Of a stretch of 49,110 nt of DNA, positions 33,767 to 43,029 are shown piece by piece. Numbering within the stretch: position 1 is the first letter of the stretch; each line of letters opens with the position of its first letter. The stretch covers positions 1 to 49,110 of the forward strand of contig JAHAYJ010000106.1 of the NCBI GenBank assembly GCA_018384375.1, read 5' to 3'. Below the pieces are notes generated by a model. It had not been told where the DNA came from. It did not search any database and saw nothing but the letters and a program-made list of their open reading frames with translations. This DNA is from Lachnospiraceae bacterium (GTDB lineage Bacteria > Bacillota > Clostridia > Lachnospirales > Lachnospiraceae). A program made the translations under genes and the position numbers.

Positions 33767-34228
33767 ATGGAAAGTGAAAACATTTACAGACAGGAATTGG
33801 TTAAGAAATATCGTGCGGCGATGGGGAATCTGTTCCGCTATATTCCCTGGCTTGAAGAAAAGTCCGGTGTAAAAATGGTTCATAACTACAGCGGAGATAA
33901 TATGCCGGATCATTCAGTCCCCATTCCGGTTTACGACGGCACGCTTCTTGGCTTTGTGAAGGAAATGCAGGGAACCGGACTGATGAACCGCAACTATGTC
34001 TATACTTTTTCCAAATATAGTATCAGAACCGAGAAGGATGAGCTTGCCATGATTGACAGGGTCGAGCTGAAGGAGATCGAGATCGTTTTTGATATTATGG
34101 CGAAATATGTGCTTGGTGGCATGACAAAGGGAATTCTTTGGTCAAGGGCAGTAGAAAACGGTGTTTTCCTTTTGGGACTCAAGAAGATCAAGGAGCTGTT
34201 GGATATTTGGGATGAGCCATTGGCATAA
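33767..34228 (+). CDS. DUF6508-like hypothetical protein
   Basis: 153 residues, soluble, alpha/beta. The N-terminal helix (LVKKYRAAMGNLFRYIPWLEEKSGV) and the final NGVFLLGLKKIKELLDIWDE block are reminiscent of proteins labelled DUF6508; this is recalled, not searched. It is divergent from the MFS gene and precedes a TetR gene by 29 bp, so it may share an operon with it. No function can be proposed. Confidence 0.6.
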   Translation: MESENIYRQELVKKYRAAMGNLFRYIPWLEEKSGVKMVHNYSGDNMPDHSVPIPVYDGTLLGFVKEMQGTGLMNRNYVYTFSKYSIRTEKDELAMIDRVELKEIEIVFDIMAKYVLGGMTKGILWSRAVENGVFLLGLKKIKELLDIWDEPLA

Positions 34229-34257
34229 GCGCCGGGCAGTATAGGAGTTATGAGGGT

Positions 34258-34842
34258 ATGAGCGATAAATCAGCGCAAAAGAAAAAATATATCGTGGAGA
34301 CCGCCAGAAAGGTCTTTATGGAAAAGGGCTATAAAACGGTTACCATGAAGGATATTGTGGAAGCATGCGATATCAGCCGCGGAGGTCTGTACCTGTATTT
34401 TGGAAGTACCGCTGAGTTGTTTGAGGAGGTACTTGCTCTGGAACAGGAAGATGCGGATGATGTTTTTGAAGGAAAGATTGCCGGAGAAGCAACACCGTCT
34501 GCCATTCTTGCTCTGTTTTTGAAGGAACAGAAAAAGGAACTTTTGAATAAGAAGCCTTCTCTCGGGAAAGCCGTATATGAGTATTTCTTTTCAAAAGAGA
34601 TACCGGCGAAAGAAAACCTGTTAAAGAAACAGTTTGATGCAGCGGTATATGTCATTGAAAAACTGATCATGGCAGGCGTTGAGGAAGGAGAATTTTATTG
34701 CGAGGATCCGAGAGGCGCAGCCAGAAATATCATGTATGTACTGGAAGGCTTAAAGATCGCTTCGCACACCAGAGGGGTATCGGAGGCGGCAGTTGACCGC
34801 GAGATCCTGTATGTAATGCAAGGGCTGATAGGAGAAGAATAA
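34258..34842 (+). CDS. TetR/AcrR-family transcriptional regulator
   Basis: 194 residues. The N-terminal HTH (KKKYIVETARKVFMEKGYKTVTMKDIVEACDISRGGLYLYFGSTAELFEEVL) is a clear TetR signature, with a helical ligand-binding domain behind it. AGGAG lies about 10 bp before the ATG. A terminator follows, separating it from the AstE/AspA-like pair. Its target is not evident; no palindrome comparable to that of the first TetR gene is seen upstream. Confidence 0.9.
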   Translation: MSDKSAQKKKYIVETARKVFMEKGYKTVTMKDIVEACDISRGGLYLYFGSTAELFEEVLALEQEDADDVFEGKIAGEATPSAILALFLKEQKKELLNKKPSLGKAVYEYFFSKEIPAKENLLKKQFDAAVYVIEKLIMAGVEEGEFYCEDPRGAARNIMYVLEGLKIASHTRGVSEAAVDREILYVMQGLIGEE

Positions 34843-34860
34843 GAATATTTTTCGATGAGG

Positions 34861-34888
34861 AAGAATGTGCCGGCGCACATTCTTTTTT
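34861..34888 (+). terminator. Intrinsic terminator after the TetR gene
   Basis: AAGAATGTGC (34861-34870) pairs with GCACATTCTT (34875-34884) around CGGC, followed by TTTTC. Confidence 0.9.
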
Positions 34889-34925
34889 CAAGACAGTATG
34901 TGATAAATAAAGAGAGGTACCAAAA

Positions 34926-35861
34926 ATGACAGAAGAGATATTTTCAATTGAAATGCCGGTGGGAGAGAGACTTATCATCAGAAAAAACAGGATCAAGGGA
35001 GAAGGAACCGGAGAAAAAAGACTTGCTGTTGTTACGGGAATCCACGGAGACGAATTTGAAGGACAGTATATCTGCTACGAGATCGCCCGCAGACTGCATG
35101 AGAATCCGGAGCTGCTTGACGGGACTGTAGATATTTACCCTGCACTGAATCCGCTGGGGATGGATATTGCCGACAGAAATATTCCAAAGCTGAATATGGA
35201 TTTAAACCGGATGTTCCCGGGAAAGGAAAACGGGACCACCATGGAACGCGCGGCGGCAGCAATCATAGGAGACCTAGCAGGGGCGGATCTTTGTCTTGAC
35301 GTACATGCAAGTGACATTTTTGTAAAGGAGATCCCTCAGGTGAGAGTCAGTGAGGAATTTGCAGAAAAACTGCTTCCGTATGCCAGGCTGCTAAACACAG
35401 ATATAGTGTGGATGAATGCAACAGCTACCGTACATGAGTCTACGCTGGCCCATTCCATGAATATGCTGGGGGTACCGACACTTGTGGTGGAGATGGGGGT
35501 CGGAACCAGAATAGACAGAGGCTACGGGAAACAGGTCATTGACGGAATTTTTAACCTGATGAAGGAATTGGGAATGTGGAGGGGGGAGGTACCTAAAACA
35601 CAATTTCCCGTTATTTCGACGGATGGAGAGGTTGAGTTCATACGATCTCATACGACCGGTGTGTTCCTGCCGGCAATTGAGCATAATCATTATGTGAAAA
35701 AGGGAAGTAGGCTGGGTAGTGTGGTAAGTCCGCTGGAAGGAAAGGTATTAGAGGAAATCATCGCAGAAAAAAGCGGGTTGGTATTTACGCTCAGGGAATA
35801 TCCCTTTGTATATGAAGGTGCATTGCTTGCACGGATTCTTATGGAAGTGGATAAAAACTAA
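34926..35861 (+). CDS. Succinylglutamate desuccinylase/aspartoacylase-family zinc hydrolase
   Basis: 311 residues, M14-like AstE/AspA family, which removes acyl groups from N-acylated amino acids or similar amides. The zinc site is intact: GIHGDEFEG (His40, Glu43) and LDVHASD (His127). The general-base Glu is in VVEMGVGTR. Substrate-anchor elements NPLGM and LNRMFPG are also present. The C-terminal 80 residues form a barrel-type domain (VEFIRSHTTGVFLP). No signal peptide, so cytoplasmic. It is followed 47 bp later by a paralogue lacking these residues. Actual substrate unknown. Confidence 0.88.
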   Translation: MTEEIFSIEMPVGERLIIRKNRIKGEGTGEKRLAVVTGIHGDEFEGQYICYEIARRLHENPELLDGTVDIYPALNPLGMDIADRNIPKLNMDLNRMFPGKENGTTMERAAAAIIGDLAGADLCLDVHASDIFVKEIPQVRVSEEFAEKLLPYARLLNTDIVWMNATATVHESTLAHSMNMLGVPTLVVEMGVGTRIDRGYGKQVIDGIFNLMKELGMWRGEVPKTQFPVISTDGEVEFIRSHTTGVFLPAIEHNHYVKKGSRLGSVVSPLEGKVLEEIIAEKSGLVFTLREYPFVYEGALLARILMEVDKN

Positions 35862-35908
35862 AATTTGCAATTAACTTGAGAGAGAAACAGGAAGGAAGCA
35901 GTCGGGAT

Positions 35909-36844
35909 ATGTTTATAGATGAGATATATAAAGTAGAAGCTCCCTATCGGGAGCCGATGGTTGTCAAAGGATATCGATTCGGCAAAGGGGATAAGGCAGC
36001 CTGTATTTTAGGTCCCATGAGGGGAAATGAGATCCAGCAGCTGTATATTTGTTCACAGATGGTGCGCGTTTTAAAGGAACTGGAGGGAAACGGCTGTATC
36101 AGTGCGGGAAAGGAAGTGCTGGTGGTGCCGGTTGTCAACAGTTATGCCATGAACGTGGGGAAACGGTTCTGGGGTGTGGAGGGCGTGGATATCAACCGCA
36201 GATTTCCGGGAAATTCCTATGGGGAAACTGCTGCCAGGATTGCAGGGGGTGTTTTTGAGAAGATCAAAGATTACAGTTATGGAATCCAGCTGGCAAGCTT
36301 TTATATGACAGGGGAGTTTGTACCGCATATAAGGATGATGGAAACAGGATATCAGAATGCTTCTCTGGCGAACCTGTTCGGTCTGCCGTATGTGGTGATC
36401 AGAAAGCCCAAGCCCATCGACACGAAGACCTTGAATTATAACTGGCAGGATGAAATGACGGCAGCTTTTTCTCTTTACACGAATAAGAATTCAGAAGTGG
36501 ATGAGGCAAGTGCCAATCAGGCAGTGGCAGCAGTGCTCAGGTTCCTGACCCGTATGGGTATCATCCGTTATGAGAGTCACAGCGGCTATATCAGTCATGT
36601 TATTATGGAAGATGATCTGACAAACATTCATGTGACCAGCGGCGGTATCTTCAGAGGACTGGTCAGGGCAGGAGAGGATGTGCGTTACGGTCATAAGATG
36701 GCGGAAATCATAGATCCCTATGAGGGTGGAGTTAAGGAAACCATAGTGGCGCCTACGGACGGCATCGTATTCTTTACCCACACGGAAGATCTGATCACAG
36801 AGAATGATATGGCGTATCGGTTGATACATCGTTTGCATGCATAG
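35909..36844 (+). CDS. AstE/AspA-family paralogue lacking catalytic residues (predicted pseudoenzyme)
   Basis: 311 residues from ATG 35909 (GAAGGAAG upstream; a TTG extension to 35876 is less likely). The fold is retained: NSYAMNVGKRFWG, VDINRRFPGNSYG, and the C-terminal GYISHVI/TSGGIFRGL barrel all align with the neighbour. The catalytic residues do not: HGDE reads RGNE (His to Arg, Glu kept), DVHAS reads IQLAS (His to Leu), and the VVEM Glu position reads VVIRK (Arg). It is full length and not frameshifted, so it is probably a regulatory or structural partner, or uses a different chemistry. Confidence 0.82.
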   Translation: MFIDEIYKVEAPYREPMVVKGYRFGKGDKAACILGPMRGNEIQQLYICSQMVRVLKELEGNGCISAGKEVLVVPVVNSYAMNVGKRFWGVEGVDINRRFPGNSYGETAARIAGGVFEKIKDYSYGIQLASFYMTGEFVPHIRMMETGYQNASLANLFGLPYVVIRKPKPIDTKTLNYNWQDEMTAAFSLYTNKNSEVDEASANQAVAAVLRFLTRMGIIRYESHSGYISHVIMEDDLTNIHVTSGGIFRGLVRAGEDVRYGHKMAEIIDPYEGGVKETIVAPTDGIVFFTHTEDLITENDMAYRLIHRLHA

Positions 36845-37148
36845 CAAAAAAACGGATTCATTGCGCAGCCAGAAATATTCTGTAGAAGATATACTTTTAC
36901 CAATCGGGTATATAACAGGACGGAACCGGAAAATGACGTAAGCAGCTGGATATGCGATTGCGGGGATATGAGCAAGAGAGTGTTTTGCAGATCCCTCTCT
37001 TGTGCCTGACTAAACATGTAAAACCTGAAAACACCGATTGAAATATGACCGATAATTTGGCATAATGTACTTGTCGGGCAAAAAACAGCCGGAAGGCAGC
37101 AGTTGTTTTCCTGACAGACAGCAGCTTATATGAAGGAGAAAATTCACC
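36845..37148 (+). promoter_or_regulatory. purL promoter and leader
   Basis: The 304-bp gap before purL has a promoter TTGAAA (37038-37043) and CATAAT (37061-37066), 17 bp apart, leaving about 75 nt of leader. A hairpin CAAGAGAG (36973-36980) with CTCTCTTG (36995-37002) lies upstream of it without a T tract. I found no purine-riboswitch core and no Bacillus-type PurBox. GAAGGAG is 9 bp before the start. Confidence 0.55.
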
Positions 37149-40100
37149 ATGGGAAACGTAAAACGTATCTATGTAGAAAAGAAAGCCCCTTTTGCCGTGA
37201 AGGCGAAGGAACTGAAGGAGGAAATCGGCAGTTATCTTGGAATTGCCGGCGTTACTGCTGTAAGGGTATTGATCCGGTATGATGTGGAGAATATTTCGGA
37301 TGAGACCTTTGAACGTGCAGTAAACACTGTTTTTTCTGAGCCACCGGTAGACATTCTCTACAGAGAGAGCATTGAGATCCCGGCTGATGGAAAGGTGTTC
37401 AGCGTAGAGTTTCTGCCCGGACAGTTTGACCAGCGTGCAGACTCCGCAATGCAGTGCGTAAAGTTTCTAAAGGAGGATGAGGAGCCGATCATCAGGACGG
37501 CAACCACCTATCTGATCCAGGGTGCTATTTCTTCTGAAGAATTTGAAAAGATTAAGGCATATTGTATTAATCCGGTAGATTCCAGAGAGACAGGCATGGA
37601 CAAGCCGGATACATTGATCACCGATTATGATGATCCTGCGGATGTTATTGTATTTGACGGCTTTCAGGATATGCCACAGGAGGAACTCCGAAATCTCTAT
37701 GACAGCTTAGGCCTGGCAATGACCTTTAAGGATTTCCTTCACATTCAGAATTATTATAAGAATGAAGAACACCGAAATCCGACAATGACGGAAATCCGTG
37801 TCCTTGATACCTATTGGTCTGATCATTGCCGTCATACCACCTTTTCAACAGAACTTAAGAATATCGAATTTAAGGACGGTTATTACAGGACACCGCTGGA
37901 AACCACTTATCAGAGCTATCTGGATACCAGAAGTGAGATCTTTGCGGGAAGAAGCGATAAATTTATCTGTCTGATGGATCTTGCGCTGATGGCAATGCGC
38001 AAGCTGAAAAAGGACGGCAAGCTTCAGGATATGGAGGAATCCGACGAGATCAATGCCTGCTCTGTCGTGGTTCCGGTAGAAATGGACTACGGTGATGGAC
38101 CGGTCACGGAAGAATGGCTGGTATTCTTTAAAAACGAGACACACAATCATCCTACGGAAATCGAGCCTTTTGGTGGGGCAGCCACCTGTCTTGGCGGGGC
38201 AATCAGAGATCCCCTTTCCGGCAGAGGCTATGTTTATCAGGCAATGCGTGTGACGGGGGCAGCAGATCCTACTGTTCCTGTGGCAGAAACCTTAAAGGGG
38301 AAGCTTTCCCAGAAAAAACTGGTAAGAGGTGCTGCAAGCGGATATTCCTCCTACGGTAACCAGATCGGACTTGCAACCGGCTATGTAAAGGAAATTTATC
38401 ATCCTGATTATGTCGCAAAGCGTATGGAGATCGGTGCTGTTATGGGTGCTGCGCCCAGAGCAAATGTGATCAGGGAAAATTCCGATCCCGATGATATCAT
38501 TATCCTGTTGGGCGGAAGGACCGGTCGTGACGGTTGCGGCGGTGCGACGGGCTCCTCCAAGGTACATACGGAAAGCTCCATTGAGACCTGCGGGGCGGAG
38601 GTACAAAAAGGAAATGCGCCTACGGAACGTAAGATCCAGAGATTGTTCCGCAGAGGAGAAGTGAGTAAAATCATTAAGAAATGTAATGACTTTGGTGCCG
38701 GCGGTGTTTCCGTTGCAATCGGTGAGCTGGCAGACGGTCTTATAGTAGATCTTGACAAGGTACCTAAGAAGTATGCAGGCCTTGACGGAACCGAACTTGC
38801 GATTTCCGAATCCCAGGAGAGAATGGCAGTGGTAGTTGCACCCGGGGATGTGGATAAGTTCCTTGGCTTTGCTGCTGAGGAGAATCTGGAGGCGGTTCCG
38901 GTTGCAGTCGTAACGAAGGAACCCAGACTGGTTCTGAAGTGGAGAGGAAAGGAAATCGTCAATATTTCCCGTGCATTCCTTGACACGAACGGCGCTCATC
39001 AGGAGACCAACGTAGTAGTTGATGTGCCTGAGCAGGAGGACAATTACTTAAAGAAGGTTTCCATTCCTGAGGCCCAGAAGCTCCTTGATGAGGGAGATGT
39101 TAAGGGTGCATGGCTTCGCGAGTTAAGTGACCTGAATGTCTGCTCACAGAAGGGACTGGTGGAAATGTTTGACTCTTCTATTGGCGCAGGCAGCGTGCTG
39201 ATGCCTTATGGCGGTAAATATCAGCTGACGGAAACACAGACCATGGTGGCTAAGCTTCCGGTACTGAAGGGAAAGACAGATACCGTGACAATGATGAGTT
39301 ATGGCTTTGATCCTTATCTTTCCTCCTGGAGTCCTTATCACGGCGCAGTTTATGCTGTGACGGAATCTATGGCAAAGATTGTGGCAGGCGGCGGTGACTT
39401 CAGTAAGATCCGCTTCACCTTCCAGGAATATTTTAGGCGTATGACCTCTGATCCCGAAAGATGGAGTCAGCCCTTTGCAGCACTTCTCGGTGCTTACGAT
39501 GCACAGATCGGATATGGACTTCCCTCCATCGGCGGAAAGGACAGTATGTCCGGAACCTTTAATGATATTGATGTTCCTCCCACCTTGGTTTCCTTTGCGG
39601 TGGATGTGGCGAAGAAGCAGGACATTATTACACCGGAGCTTAAGGAAGCAGGCAATGTGCTCGTGCAGTTCTGGTTTGATAAGGATGAATATGATATTCC
39701 CGTCTATGAGCATGTGATGCAGACATACCGCTTTATCAGTGGTTTGATGAAGGAGGGAAAGGTAAAGTCCGCATATGCGCTGGATTCCAATGGACTTCTT
39801 GCCGGTATCTCCAAGATGGCGTTCGGTAATCAGCTTGGAGTTTTGTTTGACGACGAACTGAAGGTAAGTGATCTGTTTGAAAACTGCCTGGGCGACATTG
39901 TGCTTGAAATGGAAAGTGATGAGGCAGAAGCGCTTCTTACCCGGAAGAATGAAGAGGGTGAGGAGGCAGAGCTGAATTTCAGAAGGGTTGCCACAGTAAA
40001 GGCGGACGCAAACTTCTGCTTTAAGGATATTACGGTTACCATGAAGGAAGCACTGGATGCATGGAAATCCAAGCTGGAGAAGGTATTCCCCACCATAGCG

Positions 40101-40973
40101 GAAAAGGATATCTCTCCGGTAGAGACACCGTTGTATCAGGCACCGGACGTTCATATCTGTAAAAATAAAGTGGCAAGACCTACCGTATTTATCCCGGTAT
40201 TCCCGGGAACCAACTGTGAATATGACAGCGCAAAGGCATTTGAACGGGCAGGTGCGGATGTCATTACCAGAGTATTCAGGAATCAGACGGCAGAGGATAT
40301 CAGAGAGTCTGTGGAGATCTTTACAAGGGATATTGAAAAGGCACAGATTATCATGTTTCCCGGCGGCTTTTCAGCCGGTGATGAGCCGGATGGAAGTGCC
40401 AAGTTCTTTGCAACTGCATTCCGTAACGAACACATTAAGGAAGCGGTCATGATGCTGCTGAAGGAGAGAGACGGTCTGGCACTCGGAATCTGTAACGGAT
40501 TCCAGGCATTGATCAAGCTGGGACTGGTGCCTTACGGGGATATCGTTGGGCAGAAGGAGGATTCTCCGACGCTGACCTTCAATACCATTAACAGACATAT
40601 CTCCAAGATGGTATATACCAAGGTGGTTTCCGATAAATCTCCCTGGATGAAGGGCGCGAAACTGGGAGCTACCTATGTAACGCCTGCTTCTCATGGGGAA
40701 GGAAGATTTGTTGCACCGAAGGAGTGGATTGACAAGCTGTTTGCAAACGGCCAGGTGGCAACCCAGTATGCGGATCTTCATGGAAATGTTTCTATGGATG
40801 AGGAATGGAACATCAATGGTTCCTACTGCGCAATAGAGGGTATTACATCTCCTGACGGAAGATGCCTTGGTAAGATGGCGCATGTGGAGCGACGCGGCGA
40901 TGGCGTAGCTGTCAATATCTATGGAGAGCAGGATCTGAAGATCTTTGAGTCCGGTGTGGAATATTTCCGCTAA
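37149..40973 (+). CDS. purL: Phosphoribosylformylglycinamidine synthase, single-chain
   Basis: Converts FGAR, glutamine and ATP to FGAM. 1274 residues in one chain: an N-terminal PurS-like region, two AIRS-type ATP-binding halves (DTYWSDHCRHTTF; KNETHNHPTEIEPFGGAATCLGG; GFGAGGV-like NDFGAGGVSVAIGE; SIGGKDSMSGTF), and a C-terminal glutaminase domain (FPGTNCEYDSA, FPGGFSAGDEPDGS, catalytic Cys about 1115 in LGICNGFQ, then SHGEGRF). The motifs and size fit the fused clade found in Clostridia. It is transcribed separately, 16 kb from purEMND, from its own promoter. Confidence 0.97.
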   Translation: MGNVKRIYVEKKAPFAVKAKELKEEIGSYLGIAGVTAVRVLIRYDVENISDETFERAVNTVFSEPPVDILYRESIEIPADGKVFSVEFLPGQFDQRADSAMQCVKFLKEDEEPIIRTATTYLIQGAISSEEFEKIKAYCINPVDSRETGMDKPDTLITDYDDPADVIVFDGFQDMPQEELRNLYDSLGLAMTFKDFLHIQNYYKNEEHRNPTMTEIRVLDTYWSDHCRHTTFSTELKNIEFKDGYYRTPLETTYQSYLDTRSEIFAGRSDKFICLMDLALMAMRKLKKDGKLQDMEESDEINACSVVVPVEMDYGDGPVTEEWLVFFKNETHNHPTEIEPFGGAATCLGGAIRDPLSGRGYVYQAMRVTGAADPTVPVAETLKGKLSQKKLVRGAASGYSSYGNQIGLATGYVKEIYHPDYVAKRMEIGAVMGAAPRANVIRENSDPDDIIILLGGRTGRDGCGGATGSSKVHTESSIETCGAEVQKGNAPTERKIQRLFRRGEVSKIIKKCNDFGAGGVSVAIGELADGLIVDLDKVPKKYAGLDGTELAISESQERMAVVVAPGDVDKFLGFAAEENLEAVPVAVVTKEPRLVLKWRGKEIVNISRAFLDTNGAHQETNVVVDVPEQEDNYLKKVSIPEAQKLLDEGDVKGAWLRELSDLNVCSQKGLVEMFDSSIGAGSVLMPYGGKYQLTETQTMVAKLPVLKGKTDTVTMMSYGFDPYLSSWSPYHGAVYAVTESMAKIVAGGGDFSKIRFTFQEYFRRMTSDPERWSQPFAALLGAYDAQIGYGLPSIGGKDSMSGTFNDIDVPPTLVSFAVDVAKKQDIITPELKEAGNVLVQFWFDKDEYDIPVYEHVMQTYRFISGLMKEGKVKSAYALDSNGLLAGISKMAFGNQLGVLFDDELKVSDLFENCLGDIVLEMESDEAEALLTRKNEEGEEAELNFRRVATVKADANFCFKDITVTMKEALDAWKSKLEKVFPTIAEKDISPVETPLYQAPDVHICKNKVARPTVFIPVFPGTNCEYDSAKAFERAGADVITRVFRNQTAEDIRESVEIFTRDIEKAQIIMFPGGFSAGDEPDGSAKFFATAFRNEHIKEAVMMLLKERDGLALGICNGFQALIKLGLVPYGDIVGQKEDSPTLTFNTINRHISKMVYTKVVSDKSPWMKGAKLGATYVTPASHGEGRFVAPKEWIDKLFANGQVATQYADLHGNVSMDEEWNINGSYCAIEGITSPDGRCLGKMAHVERRGDGVAVNIYGEQDLKIFESGVEYFR

Positions 40974-41004
40974 ATGTGATAAGGATATACTGAAATCTGT
41001 AATA

Positions 41005-41050
41005 AAAATAAGCCTAGACATCTCAGGAGAGAGGTTTAGGCTTATTTTTT
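41005..41050. terminator. Bidirectional intrinsic terminator between purL and the VanS-like kinase
   Basis: AAAATAAGCCTA (41005-41016) pairs with TAGGCTTATTTT (41037-41048), with further G-T pairing inside. T6 follows on the plus strand. On the minus strand the AAAA run provides TTTT after the stem, so it can serve the convergent kinase gene, whose stop codon overlaps it. Confidence 0.9.
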
Positions 41051-42206
41051 AGTAAATTGGCAGTGTAACACTGAAGGTCGTCATCTCATTTTCGCTGGAG
41101 GCCTCAATAGTTCCGCCGTGTAAAAGAACGATCTCTTTGGCAATGGCAAGGCCGAGTCCGGCACCGCCGGTATTGGTATTTCGTGCTTCATCCATACGGA
41201 AGAACTTTTCGAAGATGGCATTTAGCTTTTCGGCCGGAATGGTTTTTCCCTGGTTGATAAAGCAGATGAAAATATCCTTTTCCCGCTTGCCTGCATGCAC
41301 CTTGATGGGAGTGTTTGGATAGCTGTAGGAGATAGCATTCTTCAGGATATTGTTAAAAACTCTTCCAAGCTTCATGGCATCCCCGAAGACACTCAGGTCA
41401 TCCTCTGCTTTCAGCTCAACGGTGTTTCCATGGCTTTCAAGGAGCGGATAAAATTCATCAGTCAGCTGCATCAGCATGAAGGAAATATCAAGGGGCTCCT
41501 TCTCCAGAACGATCTGCTGGAGGTTATAGCGGGTGATCTCAAAGAATTCATTGATTAGCTTTTCCAAACGGAGAGCCTTATCAAGCGTGATACGGATATA
41601 CTTTTCTCTTTGCACTGCCGGCATGTCAGAGGCTTCTCTCAGAAGATCCAGATAACCGATAACGGAGGTTAACGGTGTTTTTAGGTCATGGGCAAGATAG
41701 GTGATCAGATCGTTTTTGCGGTCTGTTTCATTTTTCATTGCCTGTTCGTGACGCTGCATGGTAGATTTGATCTGTGCCATCTGGGCAGCAACCTCCGCAT
41801 AGGCAGGGGGGAATACATCGTTTGAATCGATATCATGGTGCATATAGGAATAGATCATATTGCCGGTTGCCGAAATGCTCTGCCGTACCCGCCTCTTTGC
41901 ATGAAAATGAGCTATCAGGTAAACGGAAAGGGCAAATACGAGCAGCAGAATGAAAAAACAGGTCAGTAAAAATCCTTTTAGCTTTGACCAGTCAGGGCGG
42001 TAGAGATAGCTGATATCTCCGGTTCGATAATTGTATTGCATCTCAGTATGAAAAAAGTGATTTGCAAACCAGTCCAGAAAGGAACCGTTAAAAACCACAT
42101 CAGTGAGATAATATATGCCATAACCGGCAGCTCCGACAACCGCCAGAAGGAGCGCGAGCAGCAGAAAAAATTTTGTTCTTTCTTTAAGCTTCAATTTTGT
42201 ATCCAC
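41049..42206 (-). CDS. VanS-like membrane sensor histidine kinase
   Basis: About 385 residues from the likely GTG start. Two membrane helices (near residues 20-40 and about 80-105) flank a short extracellular loop, followed by a HAMP-less linker, HisKA (YLAHDLKTPLTSVIGYLDLLRE) and HATPase (NILKNAISYSYPN, GGAGLGLAIAKEIV). This is the VanS/PhoR-like form that pairs with OmpR-type regulators. The longest frame begins at ATG 42242, but that start overlaps the regulator by 59 bp with no ribosome site. GTG 42206 or TTG 42194, both inside the end of the regulator gene, fit better. Cell-wall stress is the usual stimulus; not proven here. Confidence 0.88.
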   Translation of the reverse strand: MDTKLKLKERTKFFLLLALLLAVVGAAGYGIYYLTDVVFNGSFLDWFANHFFHTEMQYNYRTGDISYLYRPDWSKLKGFLLTCFFILLLVFALSVYLIAHFHAKRRVRQSISATGNMIYSYMHHDIDSNDVFPPAYAEVAAQMAQIKSTMQRHEQAMKNETDRKNDLITYLAHDLKTPLTSVIGYLDLLREASDMPAVQREKYIRITLDKALRLEKLINEFFEITRYNLQQIVLEKEPLDISFMLMQLTDEFYPLLESHGNTVELKAEDDLSVFGDAMKLGRVFNNILKNAISYSYPNTPIKVHAGKREKDIFICFINQGKTIPAEKLNAIFEKFFRMDEARNTNTGGAGLGLAIAKEIVLLHGGTIEASSENEMTTFSVTLPIY

Positions 42207-42882
42207 ACCCCCAGACCGTTTTGATATACCTGGGATCCTCAAAGGAATCGTTCATTTTTTCGCGAATATGACGGATGTGTACAGTAATGGTATTGTTACT
42301 CTTACTGAAGTATTCCTCCCCCCAGACAGCATGAAAAAGCTCTTCCGCACTGATGACCTGTCCCTTCTTCTGACACAGGACATAGAGAATTGTAAATTCT
42401 GTAGGAGTCAGAGGAAGAGGTCTTTCATCCAGTGTGCACTCATGGGTGAGACTGTTAAGCATAAGTCCGCCGTGAGTGATGATCTGAGAATCATCGCCGG
42501 TGCCGGAGGTATTATATTTCTTGTATCTGCGAAGCTGTGCCTTGATCCGGGCCAGAAGCTCCAAGGGGCGGAAGGGCTTGGTCATATAGTCATCTGCTCC
42601 CAAGGTGAGACCTGTGATCTTATCAATTTCCTCTTCCTTGGCAGTAAGCATGATGATAGGGTAGTTATGTTCCTTACGAATTTCCTGACAAAGCTTAAAG
42701 CCGTCCATTTTCGGCATCATCACATCTAAGATGGCAAGGTCAAACTCCTCCTTCTTTGTCGCTTCCCAGGCTTCCAGCGAATCATAGAAGGGAGTAACGG
42801 TAAAATTTTCATTTCGCAGATAAAGGGAAATTAAGTCAGTGATTTCCTTTTCGTCATCAACAACCAGTATTTTTTCACTCAT
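42184..42882 (-). CDS. VanR-like OmpR-family response regulator
   Basis: 232 residues. A receiver (LVVDDEKEITD, phospho-Asp in AILDVMMPKMDG, MLTAKEEE, TKPF) and an OmpR-type winged helix (LPLTPTEFTILYVLC, GEEYFSKSNNTITVHIRHIREKM, YIKTVWGCGYKIE). The start ATG 42882 has AGGAGG 7 bp before it; a TTG six bases further upstream is discounted. It overlaps the kinase gene, and the direct repeats upstream (42951-42971) may be its binding site. VanR relatives of this type control cell-envelope functions. Confidence 0.92.
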   Translation of the reverse strand: MSEKILVVDDEKEITDLISLYLRNENFTVTPFYDSLEAWEATKKEEFDLAILDVMMPKMDGFKLCQEIRKEHNYPIIMLTAKEEEIDKITGLTLGADDYMTKPFRPLELLARIKAQLRRYKKYNTSGTGDDSQIITHGGLMLNSLTHECTLDERPLPLTPTEFTILYVLCQKKGQVISAEELFHAVWGEEYFSKSNNTITVHIRHIREKMNDSFEDPRYIKTVWGCGYKIEA

Positions 42883-42904
42883 AATCAATCCTCCTCATTA
42901 GCTT

Positions 42905-42971
42905 AGTATAACAGAAAATTCAACATTTTTTGCGGTTTATTGACCGCAAATTCTTAAGATTTTCCTAAGAT
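42905..42971. promoter_or_regulatory. Divergent regulatory region with hairpin and direct repeats
   Basis: Minus-strand -10 TATACT lies at 42905-42910 with no clear -35. A perfect inverted repeat TTTGCGGT/ACCGCAAA spans 42929-42950. Next comes an 11-bp-spaced direct repeat TTCTTAAGAT (42951-42960) and TTCCTAAGAT (42962-42971), the usual spacing for OmpR-family binding. It lies between the regulator and the divergent 43030 gene. Confidence 0.55.
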
Positions 42972-43029
42972 TGCAACCTTTTGCCTCGGCGGGAGGTATT
43001 ATTGATAGGAAATGAAAGGAATACAGAGG

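Noticed and set aside
36845-37148. Possible purine riboswitch upstream of purL
   Set aside because: I looked for the conserved TATAA...GTTTCTACC-type core and did not find it; only a promoter and an unrelated hairpin are present.
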